DNA from: Archivesica marissinica
Lineage: Eukaryota; Mollusca; Bivalvia; Venerida; Vesicomyidae
Direction of reading: 5' to 3'
Assembly (NCBI GenBank): GCA_014843695.1
Contig: CM026387.1
Location: 78,423,287-78,487,286 of the forward strand
DNA length: 64,000 bases
Part shown: one piece after another, positions 24,301 to 37,800 of the stretch
Numbering within the stretch: position 1 is the first letter of the stretch
How the letters are laid out: the number at the start of each line of letters is the position of its first letter
Notes under the pieces: generated by a model
Told to the model about the DNA's origin: nothing
What the model saw: the letters and a program-made list of their open reading frames with translations, nothing else
Database searches by the model: none
Made by a program: the position numbers and the translations under genes

Positions 24301-24560
24301 TCCTCCGAACAATCTCTTGACACTCTGTCTACTTCTTTATCTACTGATGTGATAAATGCTCATCAGTTGTGTCTAAACAATCGTGTGATTCTCAATACTT
24401 CTAAAACCAAAATCATATATAATATCTCTTCTAAATCGAAAACTCATAGTATTACTGAGTGTGCTCCTGAAGTGATATTGAACAACACCATCATACATCC
24501 GAGTTGTGCTGAACGGTTACTTGGAGTCAGGATCAACAACACACTAACCTGGGATATACA
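21340..24560 (+). mobile_element. Decayed LINE fragment (endonuclease to RT)
   Basis: Translated pieces in shifting frames run from the APE domain (CIYETF, YTLFRKDRN, WLEVKFKHSKPLLVCYTYRP, LIDHAFTN, SISYYYPVC) through the linker (NYYTTHINSNKHI) to the RT: PKVYPIHKKRDNSDTNRYSS, LLYNRQSGFR, GVRQGSVLGPILFIICINDL, LNNRVILNTSKTKI and LLGVRINNTLTWDIQ. About 1 kb of unrelated sequence (22496-23515) interrupts it. It ends abruptly at 24560, where an opposite-strand LINE begins. Many stops make it a fossil. Confidence 0.78.
22496..23515. other. About 1-kb non-coding insertion within the LINE
   Basis: LINE homology stops after 22490 and resumes near 23520. The inserted sequence starts tgtagcgggtcggttctggg. 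Its exact right edge, terminal repeats and target-site duplication could not be set by eye. It could be a solo LTR or MITE. Confidence 0.45.
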
Positions 24561-26165
24561 GATAGATAGATAAATGTTTATTGACGTCTCATTTGTGTAC
24601 AAGCATACACAGCATATTTAAACAGTAATATTAAAACAATGTACAAAACCACTCATGTTTGAGTTATAAGAGACAAACTAAGATATAATATAACAGCATC
24701 TTAAAACTTACTTTAAATTCAATTTATAAATACAGATTTATAAAACAGTAAAACTATACATCCCAGGTTAAAATGTTGCATTTACATATATGTATACAAA
24801 AGTTAAATCGTAATAGTATTATAAAGCTGTTTGATTTCTATATACATGATTCAGGTTTTATATAAAATATTACGTCTTTCCATTAAAATTCTATTGCAGG
24901 TTTTGGCACATAATTTAGCAATATCGTTATCAGACATTAAATAAGCAAACTGTTCAGAGAAACTAAGCGTGTTGAATGATGTATTAATAGACTGCGCATA
25001 TAATTTAAGTTCAGTGCGTAAATGCTCATACAATGGACATTTCAACAATACATGTATTTCGCTCTCGATTGTATTTGAACATTGAAAACAGGTTCGTTCA
25101 CACAGTGGTAATCCTTGATATCTACCAGTTTCAATCTTAATTGGTGCGACGCCACAACGGAATTTGGCTAATGCGCTTCTGTGGTTTCTAGGTATTGCTA
25201 TATTTTGCACATATGATTCTGTCTTGTATTCACTCTTAAACTGGCTATGTTGTCTTAATTTATTTCGTCCTTTGCCACTAGTTCCATCTACTGCTTTAAT
25301 ATTAGTAAACCACGTTGCCTCTAAACTGTTTGATACGTTTGTGTTCACAGTTTCAATGATAGTTCATCACTCACTGGTACTATAATACTGATCTATGATT
25401 AACGGCGTACAGTCTATACTCTAGCTTACAGTCAAGTTTATATAACCAGTTTCTAGTACGGCTCTTATTATCAGTTGCCCATTTAAATACACGGTTATTT
25501 AACCTGCTTTGATCCATATTATTAAGACGAAACCAATTCCTTATATTAGCCGTCCACTGTCGCACGATCGGTTGGGTCCATCCCATATCCCCGTTCACCG
25601 CGTCGTTGGGAGAGTATTTACCGAGTCCAAGGTAGAAGCGACAAGCCCTATGCTGTACTGCATCGATACACGAGTATTGTTTTGCCCCCATATGGCTGCT
25701 CCGTAATGAATGACAGGCCAGTCCAGTGTGTCATAGAGCGTCGTATATACTTGGTATGGTAGTTCGCCCATATACTTAAATTTCGATATGAGGATCCCCA
25801 ATGCTCTTTTCGCCGACTGCGCCACGTACTTGGCTGTGATGGCATAGTCTAGCGTTTCACTAACTACCAGTCCTAGGTAGCGATATTGGTTAACACACTC
25901 TATTTCAGTTGAACCACACATGAAGTTATAATCGGTCCGCGGTACTGACGCGTTTCGGAAGTGCATCACTTTAGTTTTACTTGAATTAATCGACATTTTA
26001 TTTCGTACACACCAGCCAGATAATAAGTCTAGTAGGAGTTGTAGATCATCTTCTGAGCTTGCGATCAGAGCCAGGTCGTCCGCGTATAACAAGTGGTTAA
26101 TTAAAGCGTTTCCTACCAATACCCCGATGCAACAATGTTCCAACAGGTTGCTTAAATCATTCATG
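24561..26165 (-). mobile_element. 5'-truncated LINE, 3' half of RT, with (atct)n tail
   Basis: Read from 26165 leftward: HLLYADDLALIASSEDDLQL (RT catalytic YADD), NKMSINSSKTKVMHF, YRYLGLVVSETLDY, then after a frameshift near 25690 AVQHRACRFYLGLGKYSPND, and after a break near 25360 a final frame to 24851. That last frame ends with a Cys-His motif, CFQCSNTIESEIHVLLKCPLYEH. The 3' UTR ends in a short atct repeat at about 24558-24574 (gatagatagata on the + strand). It is inserted into the + strand LINE relic, so it is younger than that relic. Confidence 0.82.
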
Positions 26166-26479
26166 TACAGTTACATGTAACAGACTGAACTGTTGGACAT
26201 ATCGGTATATATTAAGTTATCCCCCTTCATGGATTTAAACTATATGAAAACCCAAATAAAACAAATATACATGTGTATCATTGTCCAACACTGAACACCA
26301 ACTGAGCTTTGGTTGATAGAAACTGAATTATGTGATATTTTTGTCATTGCAATAGTTACTAGATTCTGTGAATGGCTGTCTTTAAGCTGATTTCATGCTA
26401 TTTTCAAGATACCCCTATAAGTGATATATGCACGTTGTTATATAGATGTATTGGCATTTATTGTCTCATTCTATTAGGA

Positions 26480-26548
26480 TGAATTAGAGTTCCGCTGGAG
26501 AAGTTACGATTGTGCTCTTAGGCAAGTCATTTAAATTCCACATTGCCT
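26480..26548 (+). mobile_element. SINE family B fragment
   Basis: Matches the body of the 20193 copy (ccgctggagaagttacgatt, aggcaagtcatttaaattcc). The tRNA head is missing. Confidence 0.6.
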
Positions 26549-26551
26549 CCT

Positions 26552-26673
26552 CCCCCCCTCTCTCTCTCTCCCTCTCTCTCTCTCCCTCTCTCTCTCTCCC
26601 TCTCTCTCTCGCTTTCTCTCTCTCTCTCTCTCTCTTTCCCTATCTCTCTCTCTTTCCCTATCTATCTTTCTCT

Positions 26674-26740
<67 letters not shown>

Positions 26741-26742
26741 TG
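26552..26742. repeat. (CT)n microsatellite
   Basis: Ctctctc runs with occasional ccctctc and tttccctat interruptions. It extends the ctctctctccctc segment normally present in SINE family B, which probably seeded it. ORFs here are artefacts. Confidence 0.95.
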
Positions 26743-27587
26743 CCTACCATGTCAAACCTGTCTTAAGCAGCCATACAATGGAATAGCAGAAAGTTGCTGC
26801 TTAGCACATGTGGTTGTTTAATAGAGGTCAAATGTATAATAAAAACACACATTGGGAATCTGGAAACTTGTTGCCTAATTCAGGTTGGCTGCCTAATGGA
26901 GGGGACCACTAACTCAGGTTTGACTGTATATCGATATTTAAATATGTAACTATTAAAATGAGGTGATTCAAGGTACGGACATTTGAAATATTGTATTGCT
27001 ATAGATCTTATCTATTGATATTGATACATGTTCATAATAAATAATCGGAAAACATATTTAGTCGTGTCCAACCTTAACTCAAAACGGATCGGTACCGATA
27101 TACTAGAATTTAGTAAGTAGTGACGTCTACTTTCGGTTTAAGACGGGAATTCATGGAATTTGTTTTATAATATTTATAATTGCAAATAAACCATACACGG
27201 ATTTAAGAAGGTAAACATTATCGACTGTCATCGAACTTGGTCATCGTTTGCCCAATATAAGCATATATTTCATCCGTATTAGTTATATATACTTGTATAC
27301 CACGCTCAGTAATGATCCACTTTCGGTTTTACCAGTGGTTACCAGTTTTCCGTTTTATGAATATTTGTGCGAGAGGTATGGATAATTACATATATCCTTC
27401 TTTGCACCCATTTGTAATCACATAGCTTGTCAGAGATGTCGAACTACACTCACATCCTGCTCAATTTTACATATCATATATATATTTTTCAGAAGCCTTT
27501 CAAACTGCCAAATTAAATAATAAACACTCTACAGTAGAGGTCATGTATCATCTAAGAAAAAGTGTAGTGTAACGACATGTTACTAAT
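26743..27587. other. No gene seen
   Basis: A+T-rich, with no recognisable coding or tandem structure. Confidence 0.5.
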
Positions 27588-27760
27588 GGCATCCATGGTC
27601 CAGTGGTAGAATTTCAAATTTGGAATGACGTCCCGTTATCTGGTTGAGCGTCAGAATTGAAATCCACTGCTGTTGAATACTCATGGCATATGTAAGATTA
27701 TATAATGCCCTTGAACAAGGTACAACTTACTTTGTGCTGGTTAACCTCTTTGTCTAATGA
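27588..27760 (+). mobile_element. Degenerate tRNA-like/SINE relic
   Basis: The A-box-like ccatggtccagtggtagaat is followed by a poor B-box region and a SINE-like body (gcccttgaacaaggtac). It is too degenerate to be a tRNA gene. Confidence 0.4.
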
Positions 27761-28061
27761 TTAATTTAATACATAGTATCACTATGTACAGTACTTCAGT
27801 TGCTTGTTTCAAAAATATATATAAAACCTCTACATACATTATTTTTTTCTGTTATTTGAAAAATGTCTTGATAGTATTAAAATATCACATTTTTCAAGTC
27901 TAAATATTTGGAATAAGTCACACAGTATAAAAAAGGAATATGTATCGACCACATTTTGTCCTTGTTTTTCGGGGTGACGTCATGACACAAACAGTTGTTT
28001 TATATCGGCCAAACAAATTTAGATAAATTTTTTTTCTTTCTTATATTGTGGGAACAGAAAC

Positions 28062-28240
28062 ACGTCCCCTCTTCTAATCACCTAACATTGGTGCAGTGGG
28101 TAAGATGGCTCCAGTGTGTATTGCTTATGGCAGAAGGTGACTATAGTGACGTGTCCCCTCTTCTAATCACCTAACATTGGTGCAGTGGGTAAGGTGGCTC
28201 CAGTGTGTATTGCTTATGGCAGAAGGTGACTATAGTGTGG
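28062..28240. repeat. 89-bp tandem duplication
   Basis: The segment starting gtcccctcttctaatcacct recurs 89 bp downstream with about one change (agatgg versus aggtgg). It lies just upstream of the first recognised RNF213-like exon. Confidence 0.9.
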
Positions 28241-28519
28241 ATGTGGGTTAATCTACCGTTAAGAGTAAAATTCTAAATTTTATTTTTTCATAAGGGACAT
28301 AGTGCAGAAAAACACACAATTATTTCCTTTGCCTTATTGAATATTAACTTCCAGTGTTTGGCCTCCGTTGATAAAATGTCAACAAAGAAGCCTCCATAAT
28401 TTCATCTTCCAAACTTTGTTTTTGGGGTAAAAACAGGGGTTTTTATTGTCAATTTACTGTTTATGGACACATATATTATGCATTCATATATCATATATTA
28501 TACAAACATATAATTTCAG

Positions 28520-28862
28520 ATTGATCAGTAGGACCTCTGCCAGTTGGCAGATATGAAGTGCTCCAGCATCACTTGTGGTGTTGAGGGCTCGGGCAAGTTC
28601 TGCCAGGAATGTGGAGCTAAGATGATCGAGGAAGTGAAGACAAATACTGTAGTAATCTGCAGCGGTAAACTTGATGATGATTCCCCTTGCCATTCGGAGC
28701 TTGTACCTAATCAGAAGTTCTGTATGAACTGTGGAATCAAAGTTGATGCATCATTGTTCACTAGTCAACAAGATACATGCAGAAACTGTGGAATTCCTCT
28801 GGAACTAGGATCAGTCTTGTGTACAGAGTGCGGACAGAGGCAAACCAGTCCAGTTATAAATG
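28520..28862 (+). CDS. RNF213: RNF213-like exon 1 (first coding): zinc ribbons
   Basis: The acceptor ataatttcag is before 28520, the start codon is at 28553 and the donor g/gtaaga follows 28862 (phase 1). The 103 residues contain three Cys-pair zinc ribbons: C3-C8 with C17-C20, C36-C46 with C57-C60, and C76-C79 with C90-C93 (spacing as in CRNCGIPL...CTECGQ). N-terminal zinc ribbons are a feature of RNF213. The frame stays open for 26 more nt into the intron. A TTG nine bases upstream of the ATG is in frame, but the ATG is the natural start. Confidence 0.82.
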
Positions 28863-31800
28863 GTAAGATAGAGACAGAAACATTTTAAGTGTGTTACTTA
28901 TAAATATATTCCTTAAACTCTATGGGACTTTTTATTTGAACTTTTAAAAAATGTTTCCACCCAATGGTCCATGACTAGGTCACCATGCTTCAATCTGTCC
29001 ATAATGTATGCAAATGACATTTCTCTGAAGGTCAGTATTGCTGAACTTCAATGATACTTCAGTGATCCTCTGTCGAAAATGGTAAAAATTAAGCCAATTT
29101 AGATGAAAATCGTTAAACATTGTTTCTGATCTATGGTAGGAATGTTGCCAAATTTGGTCGAAAGTATATTTACATTGTTAAAACTATTACTACTAATTGT
29201 ATTCAAACAGAGTCAATATGGTAAATGATTAGATCACTTTGTCAATTTCAAGGAAACCTCTAATATCGAAAAATCGTCACCAACACGAACAAAATTATGT
29301 TTTTGAATTTTCCAACGTTTCGGATAATAATTATCCTTCTTCAGGGAATATTAAAAATATAAATAAATTCATTTCTTTATTTAATAATAAAATGTTACAA
29401 CATAATGAATAAAAAAAGAAATATAAGCAAAGAATATAACTTTTTAAGGAAACCTCTAGCAACTTCTAATCAACAAATGCTTACAATTTGCCAAATTTGT
29501 TCGGTAGTACGCTTACAACAACTTGTACGAAGTTTGTTCAGTAGTACACTTACAACAACTCGTACAAGTTTGTTCAGTAGTATGCTTACAACAACTCGTA
29601 CACATGTGTTCAGTAGTAAGCTTACAACAACTCGTACAAGTTTGTTCAGTAGTATGCTTACAACAACTCGTACGAAGTTTGTTCAGTAGTACGCTTACAA
29701 CAACTCGTACAAATTTGTTCAGTAGTACGCTTACAACAACTTGTACAAATTTGTTCAGTAGTACGCTTACAACAAATCGTACAAGTTTGTTCAATAGTAA
29801 GCTTACAACAACTCGTACAAGTTTGTTCAGTAGTACGCTTACAACAACTCGTACAAATTTGTTCAGTAGTACACTTACAACAACTCGTACAAATTTGTTC
29901 AGTAGTACACTTACAACAACTCGTACACATTTGTTCAGTAGTACACTTACAACAACTTGTACACATTTGTTCAGTAGTACGCTTACAACAACTCATACAA
30001 TTTTGTACAGTAGTACACTTACAACAACTCATACAAATTTGTACAGTAGTACACTTACAACAACTCAACTCGTACAGATTTGTTCAGTAGTACACTTACA
30101 ACAACTTTCTTACAACAACTCGCTTACAACAACTCGTACACATTTGTACAGTAGTACGCTTACAACAACTCATACAAATTTGTTCAGTAGTACGCTTACA
30201 ACAACTCGTACAAATTTGTACAGTAGTACACTTACAACAACTCGTACTAATTTGTTCAGTAGTACGCTTACAACAACTCATACAAATTTGTACAGTAGTA
30301 CACTTACAACAACTCAACTCGTACAGATTTGTTCAGTAGTACGCTTACAACAACTCATACAAATTTGTACAGTAGTACGCTTACAACAACTCGTACAAAT
30401 TTGTACAGTAGTACACTTACAACAACTCATACAAATTTGTACAGTAGTACACTTACAACAACTCAACTCGTACATTTGTTCAGTAGTACACTTACAACAA
30501 CTCACTTACAACAACTCGCTTACAACAACTCGTACACATTTGTACAGTAGTACGCTTACAGCAACTCATACAAATTTGTTCAGTAGTACGCTTACAACAA
30601 CTCCTACAAGTTTGTACAGTAGTACGCTTACAACAACTCAACTCGTACACATTTGTTCAGTAGTACACTTACAAAGTTTTTTGAAATGAGATATCAAACT
30701 TGGTTACAAGGTCAATTTAAAGACATCTTGTAAATTACGTCCATGGATGTATCTATGGTAGGTACTGGCATGTTGCCAACTTTGTTCAAATAATATCACA
30801 AACTAGACGAAAATGTTGCCAACTTTGTTCAAATAAGATCACAAACTAGACGACAATGTTGCCAACTTTGTTCAAATAAGATCACAAACTAGACGACAAT
30901 GTCAACTTGCATGAAGCCTTATAAATGACTTTAATTAAGTAATCAAAGTGTATAGTAGTAATAGCGATTATTTATGGAATTTGGCCCCTTTCCAGTGACA
31001 TTAAGTAATATGATCTAGAACAATCATATCCATACAACTGTGGCTTCACTGTACATGCTGAATAAGATACAAGCCTTTGTGAATGATCATTTCAATGCAG
31101 AGATAAACTTAAAATGCATACACCATGCATGAATGTGATATTGATTTGAACAAATCGATAGTCACCTGGCTTGTCATTGTGCTTATGTCAACTTTGGGTT
31201 TGGGAATATTCCCTTGTGTTGTGGTTACAATAACCTTGTCTGTCCATCTTCACATCCAAATAATTCAGTACAAGCTATGTTCGCTTTGTAGCATCTACAT
31301 CGTTTTGACTTACATGGCATATAACTGTCACAGGAACACTATAAAGTTTAAACTTTATTTATTTTACAACGATTGCGAAGCAAGTTCCAACAACTTATAT
31401 TAATCACTCTCGTTGGCGCGGATATGTGGGCATTCGTGTGGGAGGAAACCAGAGTACCCGGAGAAAACCCACCTGTCCGATCTGGCAACTACCGTACCAT
31501 CTCACATATTTCCCAGTCCGAGGATCGAACCCGGGTTGCATTCTTGAGAAGCGAGCTAATCGGACAGGAACGCTTAAAGATATGATCGAGTTGGAGGGGG
31601 TGTTATGCAATATTTTTCACATGAAACATGAGGAAATCTGAACATTTCATTAACCGTAAACATTACAGTTAATCCTATACAAAGTAGTAACAGTATATGT
31701 AGTGTGACATTGCATCCATTTTGTGAGATATGAAAGTAGATCGGGTGTCTTTAATTTTTTTATATATGTCAACAGGCCCAATATTTAATCTTTGGCAATA

Positions 31801-34800
31801 TATGTTGGCGTTAAAGGTTTGCCACAGAGGTGTGAGCGGTTCAAAATGTCACAAAAACACAAATACACTGTCTCGTCGGCAACTACAAACACGTTAGTAG
31901 CTCCTGTATATGTCAGTTGGCTATGTCCACCGTGTCTGCTTCCTGGTGTGTTATTTCATGCTGCATTCTAAATATATGTAATGAAATGTGTACATATCAA
32001 GACTTATACATGTATACCAGTTAGGCAGCCAGATATTTCTGCAGTAAATACAGGCATATACCTATCGAACACAAGAATGAAGATGTACATCACTCGATTC
32101 TCCATCACCTGTATGTTCTGATGGAAGTTGTTGACGACATCTTGCACAGAACATCCTGCTGGATATGCACTGTCCATAACACTGTACAGCCATCAACACT
32201 GTATCCTCAACTTGTGCATGCCTCCCAGATAGTGCAATCTGCAGCTCCTGTTTGGTAGAACCTTTCGTCTTGACTATTTTCATGTGTCCGTTGTCATCAA
32301 TCATGGAGAGAAGTCCAATAAGCCTTTAGCTTTCATTTCAATCCACTTGTATTTATTGTGTACATACTTACTTGTTGTAAATTATGTTATATAATGTCGA
32401 CTAAATATGGTTAAACCAAACATGGATGCTGGCTTCTGAGTTAATTTGTGTGCTATCAGATTATTGATGTCATTGTTTCGGATGTTGCCTCAGAGAACCA
32501 TAGATCTAGCATATATCTCCTCCATATGCTGGTGGTATGATGTCATTGTTACGGATGTTGACTCGGAGAACCATATATCTAGCATATATCTCCTTCATAT
32601 GCTGGTGGTATGATGTCATTGTTACGGATGTTGCCTCGGAGAACCATAGATCTAGCATATATCTCCTTCATATGCTGGTGGTACGATGTCATTGTTTCGG
32701 ATGTTGACTCGGAGAACCATAGATCTAGCATATATCTCCTCCATATGCTGGTGGTATGATGTCATTGTTTCGGATGTTGCCTCGGAGAACCATATATCTA
32801 GCATATATCTCCTTCATATGCTGGTGGTATGATGTCATTGTTTCGGATGTTGCCTCGGAGAACCATAGATCTAGCATATATCTTCTCCATATGCTGGTGG
32901 TATGATGTCATTGTTTCGGATGTTGCGTCGGAGAACCATAGATCTAGCATATATCTTCTCCATATGCTGGTGGTACGATGTCATTGTTTCGGATGTTGCC
33001 TCGGAGAACCATAGATCTAGCATATATCTCCTTCATATGCTGGTGGTATGATGTCATTGTTACGGATGTTGCCTCGGAGAACCATATCTCTAGCATATAT
33101 CTCCTTCATATGCTGGTGGTATGATGTCATTGTTTCGGATGTTGCGTCGGAGAACCATACCTCTAGCATATTTCTCCTCCATATGCGTGTGGTATGATGT
33201 CATTGTTACGGATGTTGACCCGGAGAACCATATATCTAGTATATATCTCCTTCATATGCTGGTGAGATGATGCCATAGTAGAGAAATTCATTTAGTTTAT
33301 ACACATTTATTTTAGTTTGGGTTGCGAAACAAGTCATTACAACATAAGAATAATCACTCTCGAGACCTCATTCCTGATGGAATCCATCATCACTGGGGAG
33401 AGGGAGAAACATATGGAATATAAATGCCTTGCCTAATGGCAAAACCATAACGGCTGTAGTTGTACACCAACAACCTGGCCTCTTACACCACCTGAAGCGC
33501 ACACGCTACCACTGCGCTATCACAACTTCGGTGATTAAGTCTGACCAAGACTAATTCATCGACACGTGACCAGCCACAAAATGTACCATTTTAACCACAG
33601 TTGTGACCCTTTGTATTGATCAGTATGCAGAATATTGTGTTTCGCACACCTCATTTATGATTAGGAGAATGTTGTTCAAATTTACATAGATGTCCAACCA
33701 TGATATCCTGAAGTGCGTGTGTGTTTTACGTTTATTTATCGTCGCTACCGATTGCCCATAGATTAGTCATTTTAGATTTTTGGAGGTTAGTGCAATGATA
33801 CAGACATATACCCAGTCCAGAGTCTCCTCTGGTTCTTTTACCTACACAGTCTATAGCACTGAAACGTAACCTCGGATTAAAGTCCCATCTGAAAGACTGT
33901 TAATTTTATTAGGGTCAGACGGGGGGTCGAACCTGCGATCCCTGCTTACCAGTCCACCGTGTTAACCACTGGACTACATATCCGTCTGTTACCTGAAGTG
34001 CACCTTTGTTGCTGTAATTTATATGGCCCGCAACCAGTAAATAATATATTCGTTCAATATTAAAAAGAACAGCACATGTTTGGAATACATTTCATAATGT
34101 TTGAAAATATCACTCGTCTTTGTATAGTAAGAAAGCTAGAATAAACATGTACTTGTCTTACAAGCTAACTAGTAGGGTTCACATATATCATATTACCATA
34201 CATGTATTTGGCTTCCCAATACAACATATCATGTGAATAGGAACACAGTGTACCACGACTACACCCAGTTTTACGATAATGACTTAATGTCCTGTTTTAG
34301 ATTATGCATGTATGCATTATAATAACAATGCTGACTAAATATTACCATGTCATCGGATTGAATTGCATTATGTTCTAAAAGATAAAAAAGGCTACTTTCA
34401 TTTTCGGTTTATATATTAGGCGAATGTTGTTGGAACTTACATATATGTTCAACCATGATAACCTGATGTTCGTATAGGAAGGAGTGTGTGTTTATGTATC
34501 GTCGCTACCGGTTGTCCATAGATTAGTCATATTAGATTGGAGGATAGTGCAATGATACAGACCCATTCCAGAGTCTCCACTAGTTCATTTACGTGCACGG
34601 TATAAAGCACCGACACGAGACCTCGGTATAAATTATAAAGTCCCATCTGAAAGACTGTTAATGTTATCAGGGTCAGACGCTGGATCGAACCTGCGATCCC
34701 TGGATTACCAGTCCAGCATGTTAACCACTGGACTACCGATCCGTCTGTGTATAGGAAGGATCCTTTGTTGATGTAATTTATATGGCCCGCAATCAGTAAA

Positions 34801-37800
34801 TAATATAGTCGATCAATACAAAACGAGAATAGTACACGCATGGAATACATTTTATCATTTTTGAAAAATGCATAGTACGAAAACTAGAACAAACATGTCC
34901 TTACGAGCTAACTAGGGGTCCCATATAGTATATTGCTATACGTGAATTTGGATTCCCATATTGTAAGATACGGTACATGTATTTGGATTCCCATATTGTA
35001 TGACACTGTACATGTATTTGGATTCCTATATTGTATGATACTGTACATGATTTGGATTCCCATATTGTAAACTACTGTACATGTATTTGGATTCACATAT
35101 TGTATGATACTGTACATGTATTTGGATTCACATATTGTATGATACTGTACATGTATTTGGATTCACATATTGTATGATACTGTACATGTATTTGGATTCA
35201 CATATTGTAATGATTGTATGATACTGTACATGTATTTGGATTCACATATTGTATGACACTGTACATGTATTTGGATTCCCATATTGTATGATACTGTACA
35301 TGTATTTGGATTCCCATATTGTATGACGCTGTACATGTATTTGGATTCCCATATTGTATGATAATGTACATGTATTTGGATTCCCATATAGTAAGACACT
35401 GTACATTTATTTGGATTCACATATTGTATGATACTCTACATGTATGTGGATTCACATATTGTATGACACTGTACATGTATTTGGATTCCCATATTGTATA
35501 ATACTGTACATGTATTTGGATTCCCATATTGTATGATACTGTACATGTATTTGGATTCACATATTGTATGATACTGTACATGTATTTGGATTCACATGTT
35601 GTATGATACTGTACTTGTATTTGGATTCACATATTGTATGACACTGTACATGTATATGGATTCCCATATTGTATGATACTGTACATGTATTTGGATTCCC
35701 ATATTGTATGACACTGTACATATATGTGGATTCCCATATTGCCATATTGTAAGATACTGTACATGTATTTGGATTCCCATATTATATGACACTACATGTA
35801 TTTGGATTCCCATATTGTATGACACTGTACATGTATTTGGATTCACATATTGTAAGACACTGTACATGTATTTGGATTCCCATATTGTATGACACTGTAC
35901 ATATATGTGGATTCCCATATTGCCATATTGTAAGATACTGTACATGTATTTGGATTCACATATTGTATGATACTGTACATGTATTTGGATTCCCATATTG
36001 TATGATACTGTACATGTATTTGGATTCCCATATTGTATGATACTGTACATGTATTTGGATTCACATATTGTATGATACTGTACATGTATTTGGATTCCCA
36101 TATTGTATGATACTGTACATGTATTTGGATTCCCATATTGTAAGATACTGTACATGTATTTGGATTCACATATTGTAAGATACTGTACATGTATTTGGAT
36201 TCCCATATTGTATGATACTGTACATGTATTTGGATTCCCATATTGTATGATACTGTACATGTATTTGGATTCCCATATTGTATGATACTGTACATGTATT
36301 TGGATTCCCATATTGTATGACACTGTACATGTATTTGGATTCACATATTGTATGATACTGTACATGTATTTGGATTCCCATATTGTATGATACTGTACAT
36401 GTATTTGGATTCCCATATTGTATGATACTGTACATGTATTTGGATTCACATATTGTATGACACTGTACATGTATTTGGATTCCCATATTGTATGATACTG
36501 TACATGTATTTGGATTCACATATTGTATGACACTGTACATGTATTTGGATTCCCATATTGTATGATACTGTACATGTATTTGGATTCCCATATTGTATGA
36601 TACTGTACATGTATTTGGATTCCCATATTGTATGATACTGTACATGTATTTGGATTCCCATATTGTATGATACTGTACATGTATTTGGATTCACATATTG
36701 TATGATACTGTACATGTATTTGGATTCACATATTGTATGATACTGTACTTGTATTTGGATTCACATATTGTATGACACTGTACATGTATTTGGATTCCCA
36801 TATTGTATGATACTGTACATGTATTTGGATTCCCATATTGTATGACACTGTACATATATGTGGATTCCCATATTGCCATATTGTAAGATACTGTACATAT
36901 ATTTGGATTCCCATATTGTATGATACTGTACATGTATTTGGATTCCCATATTATATGACACTGTACATGTATTTGGATTCCCATATTGTATGACACTGTA
37001 CATGTATTTGGATTCACATATTGTATGACACTGTACATGTATTTGGATTCCCATATTGTATGATACTGTACATGTATTTGGATTCCCATATTGTATGACA
37101 CTACATGTATTTGGATTCCCATATTGTATGACACTGTACATGTATTTGGATTCACATATTGTAAGACACTGTACATGTATTTGGATTCCCATATTGTATG
37201 ACACTGTACATGTATTTGGATTCCCATATTGTATGATACTGTACATGTATTTGGATTCCCATATTATATGACACTACATGTATGTGGATTCCCATATTGT
37301 ATGACACTGTACATGTATTTGGATTCACATATTGTAAGACACTGTACATGTATTTGGATTCCCATATTGTATGACACTGTACATATATGTGGATTCCCAT
37401 ATTGCCATATTGTAAGATACTGTACATGTATTTGGATTCACATATTGTATGATACTGTACATGTATTTGGATTCCCATATTGTATGATACTGTACATGTA
37501 TTTGGATTCCCATATTGTATGATACTGTACATGTATTTGGATTCACATATTGTATGATACTGTACATGTATTTGGATTCCCATATTGTATGATACTGTAC
37601 ATGTATTTGGATTCCCATATTGTATGATACTGTACATGTATTTGGATTCCCATATTGTATGATACTGTACATGTATTTGGATTCCCATATTGTATGATAC
37701 TGTACATGTATTTGGATTCCCATATTGTATGACACTGTACATGTATTTGGATTCACATATTGTATGACACTGTACATGTATTTGGATTCACATATTGTAT

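Noticed and set aside
26512..26821. Ser/Leu-repeat open frames
   Set aside because: Pure (CT)n microsatellite.
29405..30689. Open frames with TTTRT/SSTLT or SCCKCTTEQ repeats
   Set aside because: A product of the 36-bp tandem array, open on both strands. It has no domain and no protein-like composition.
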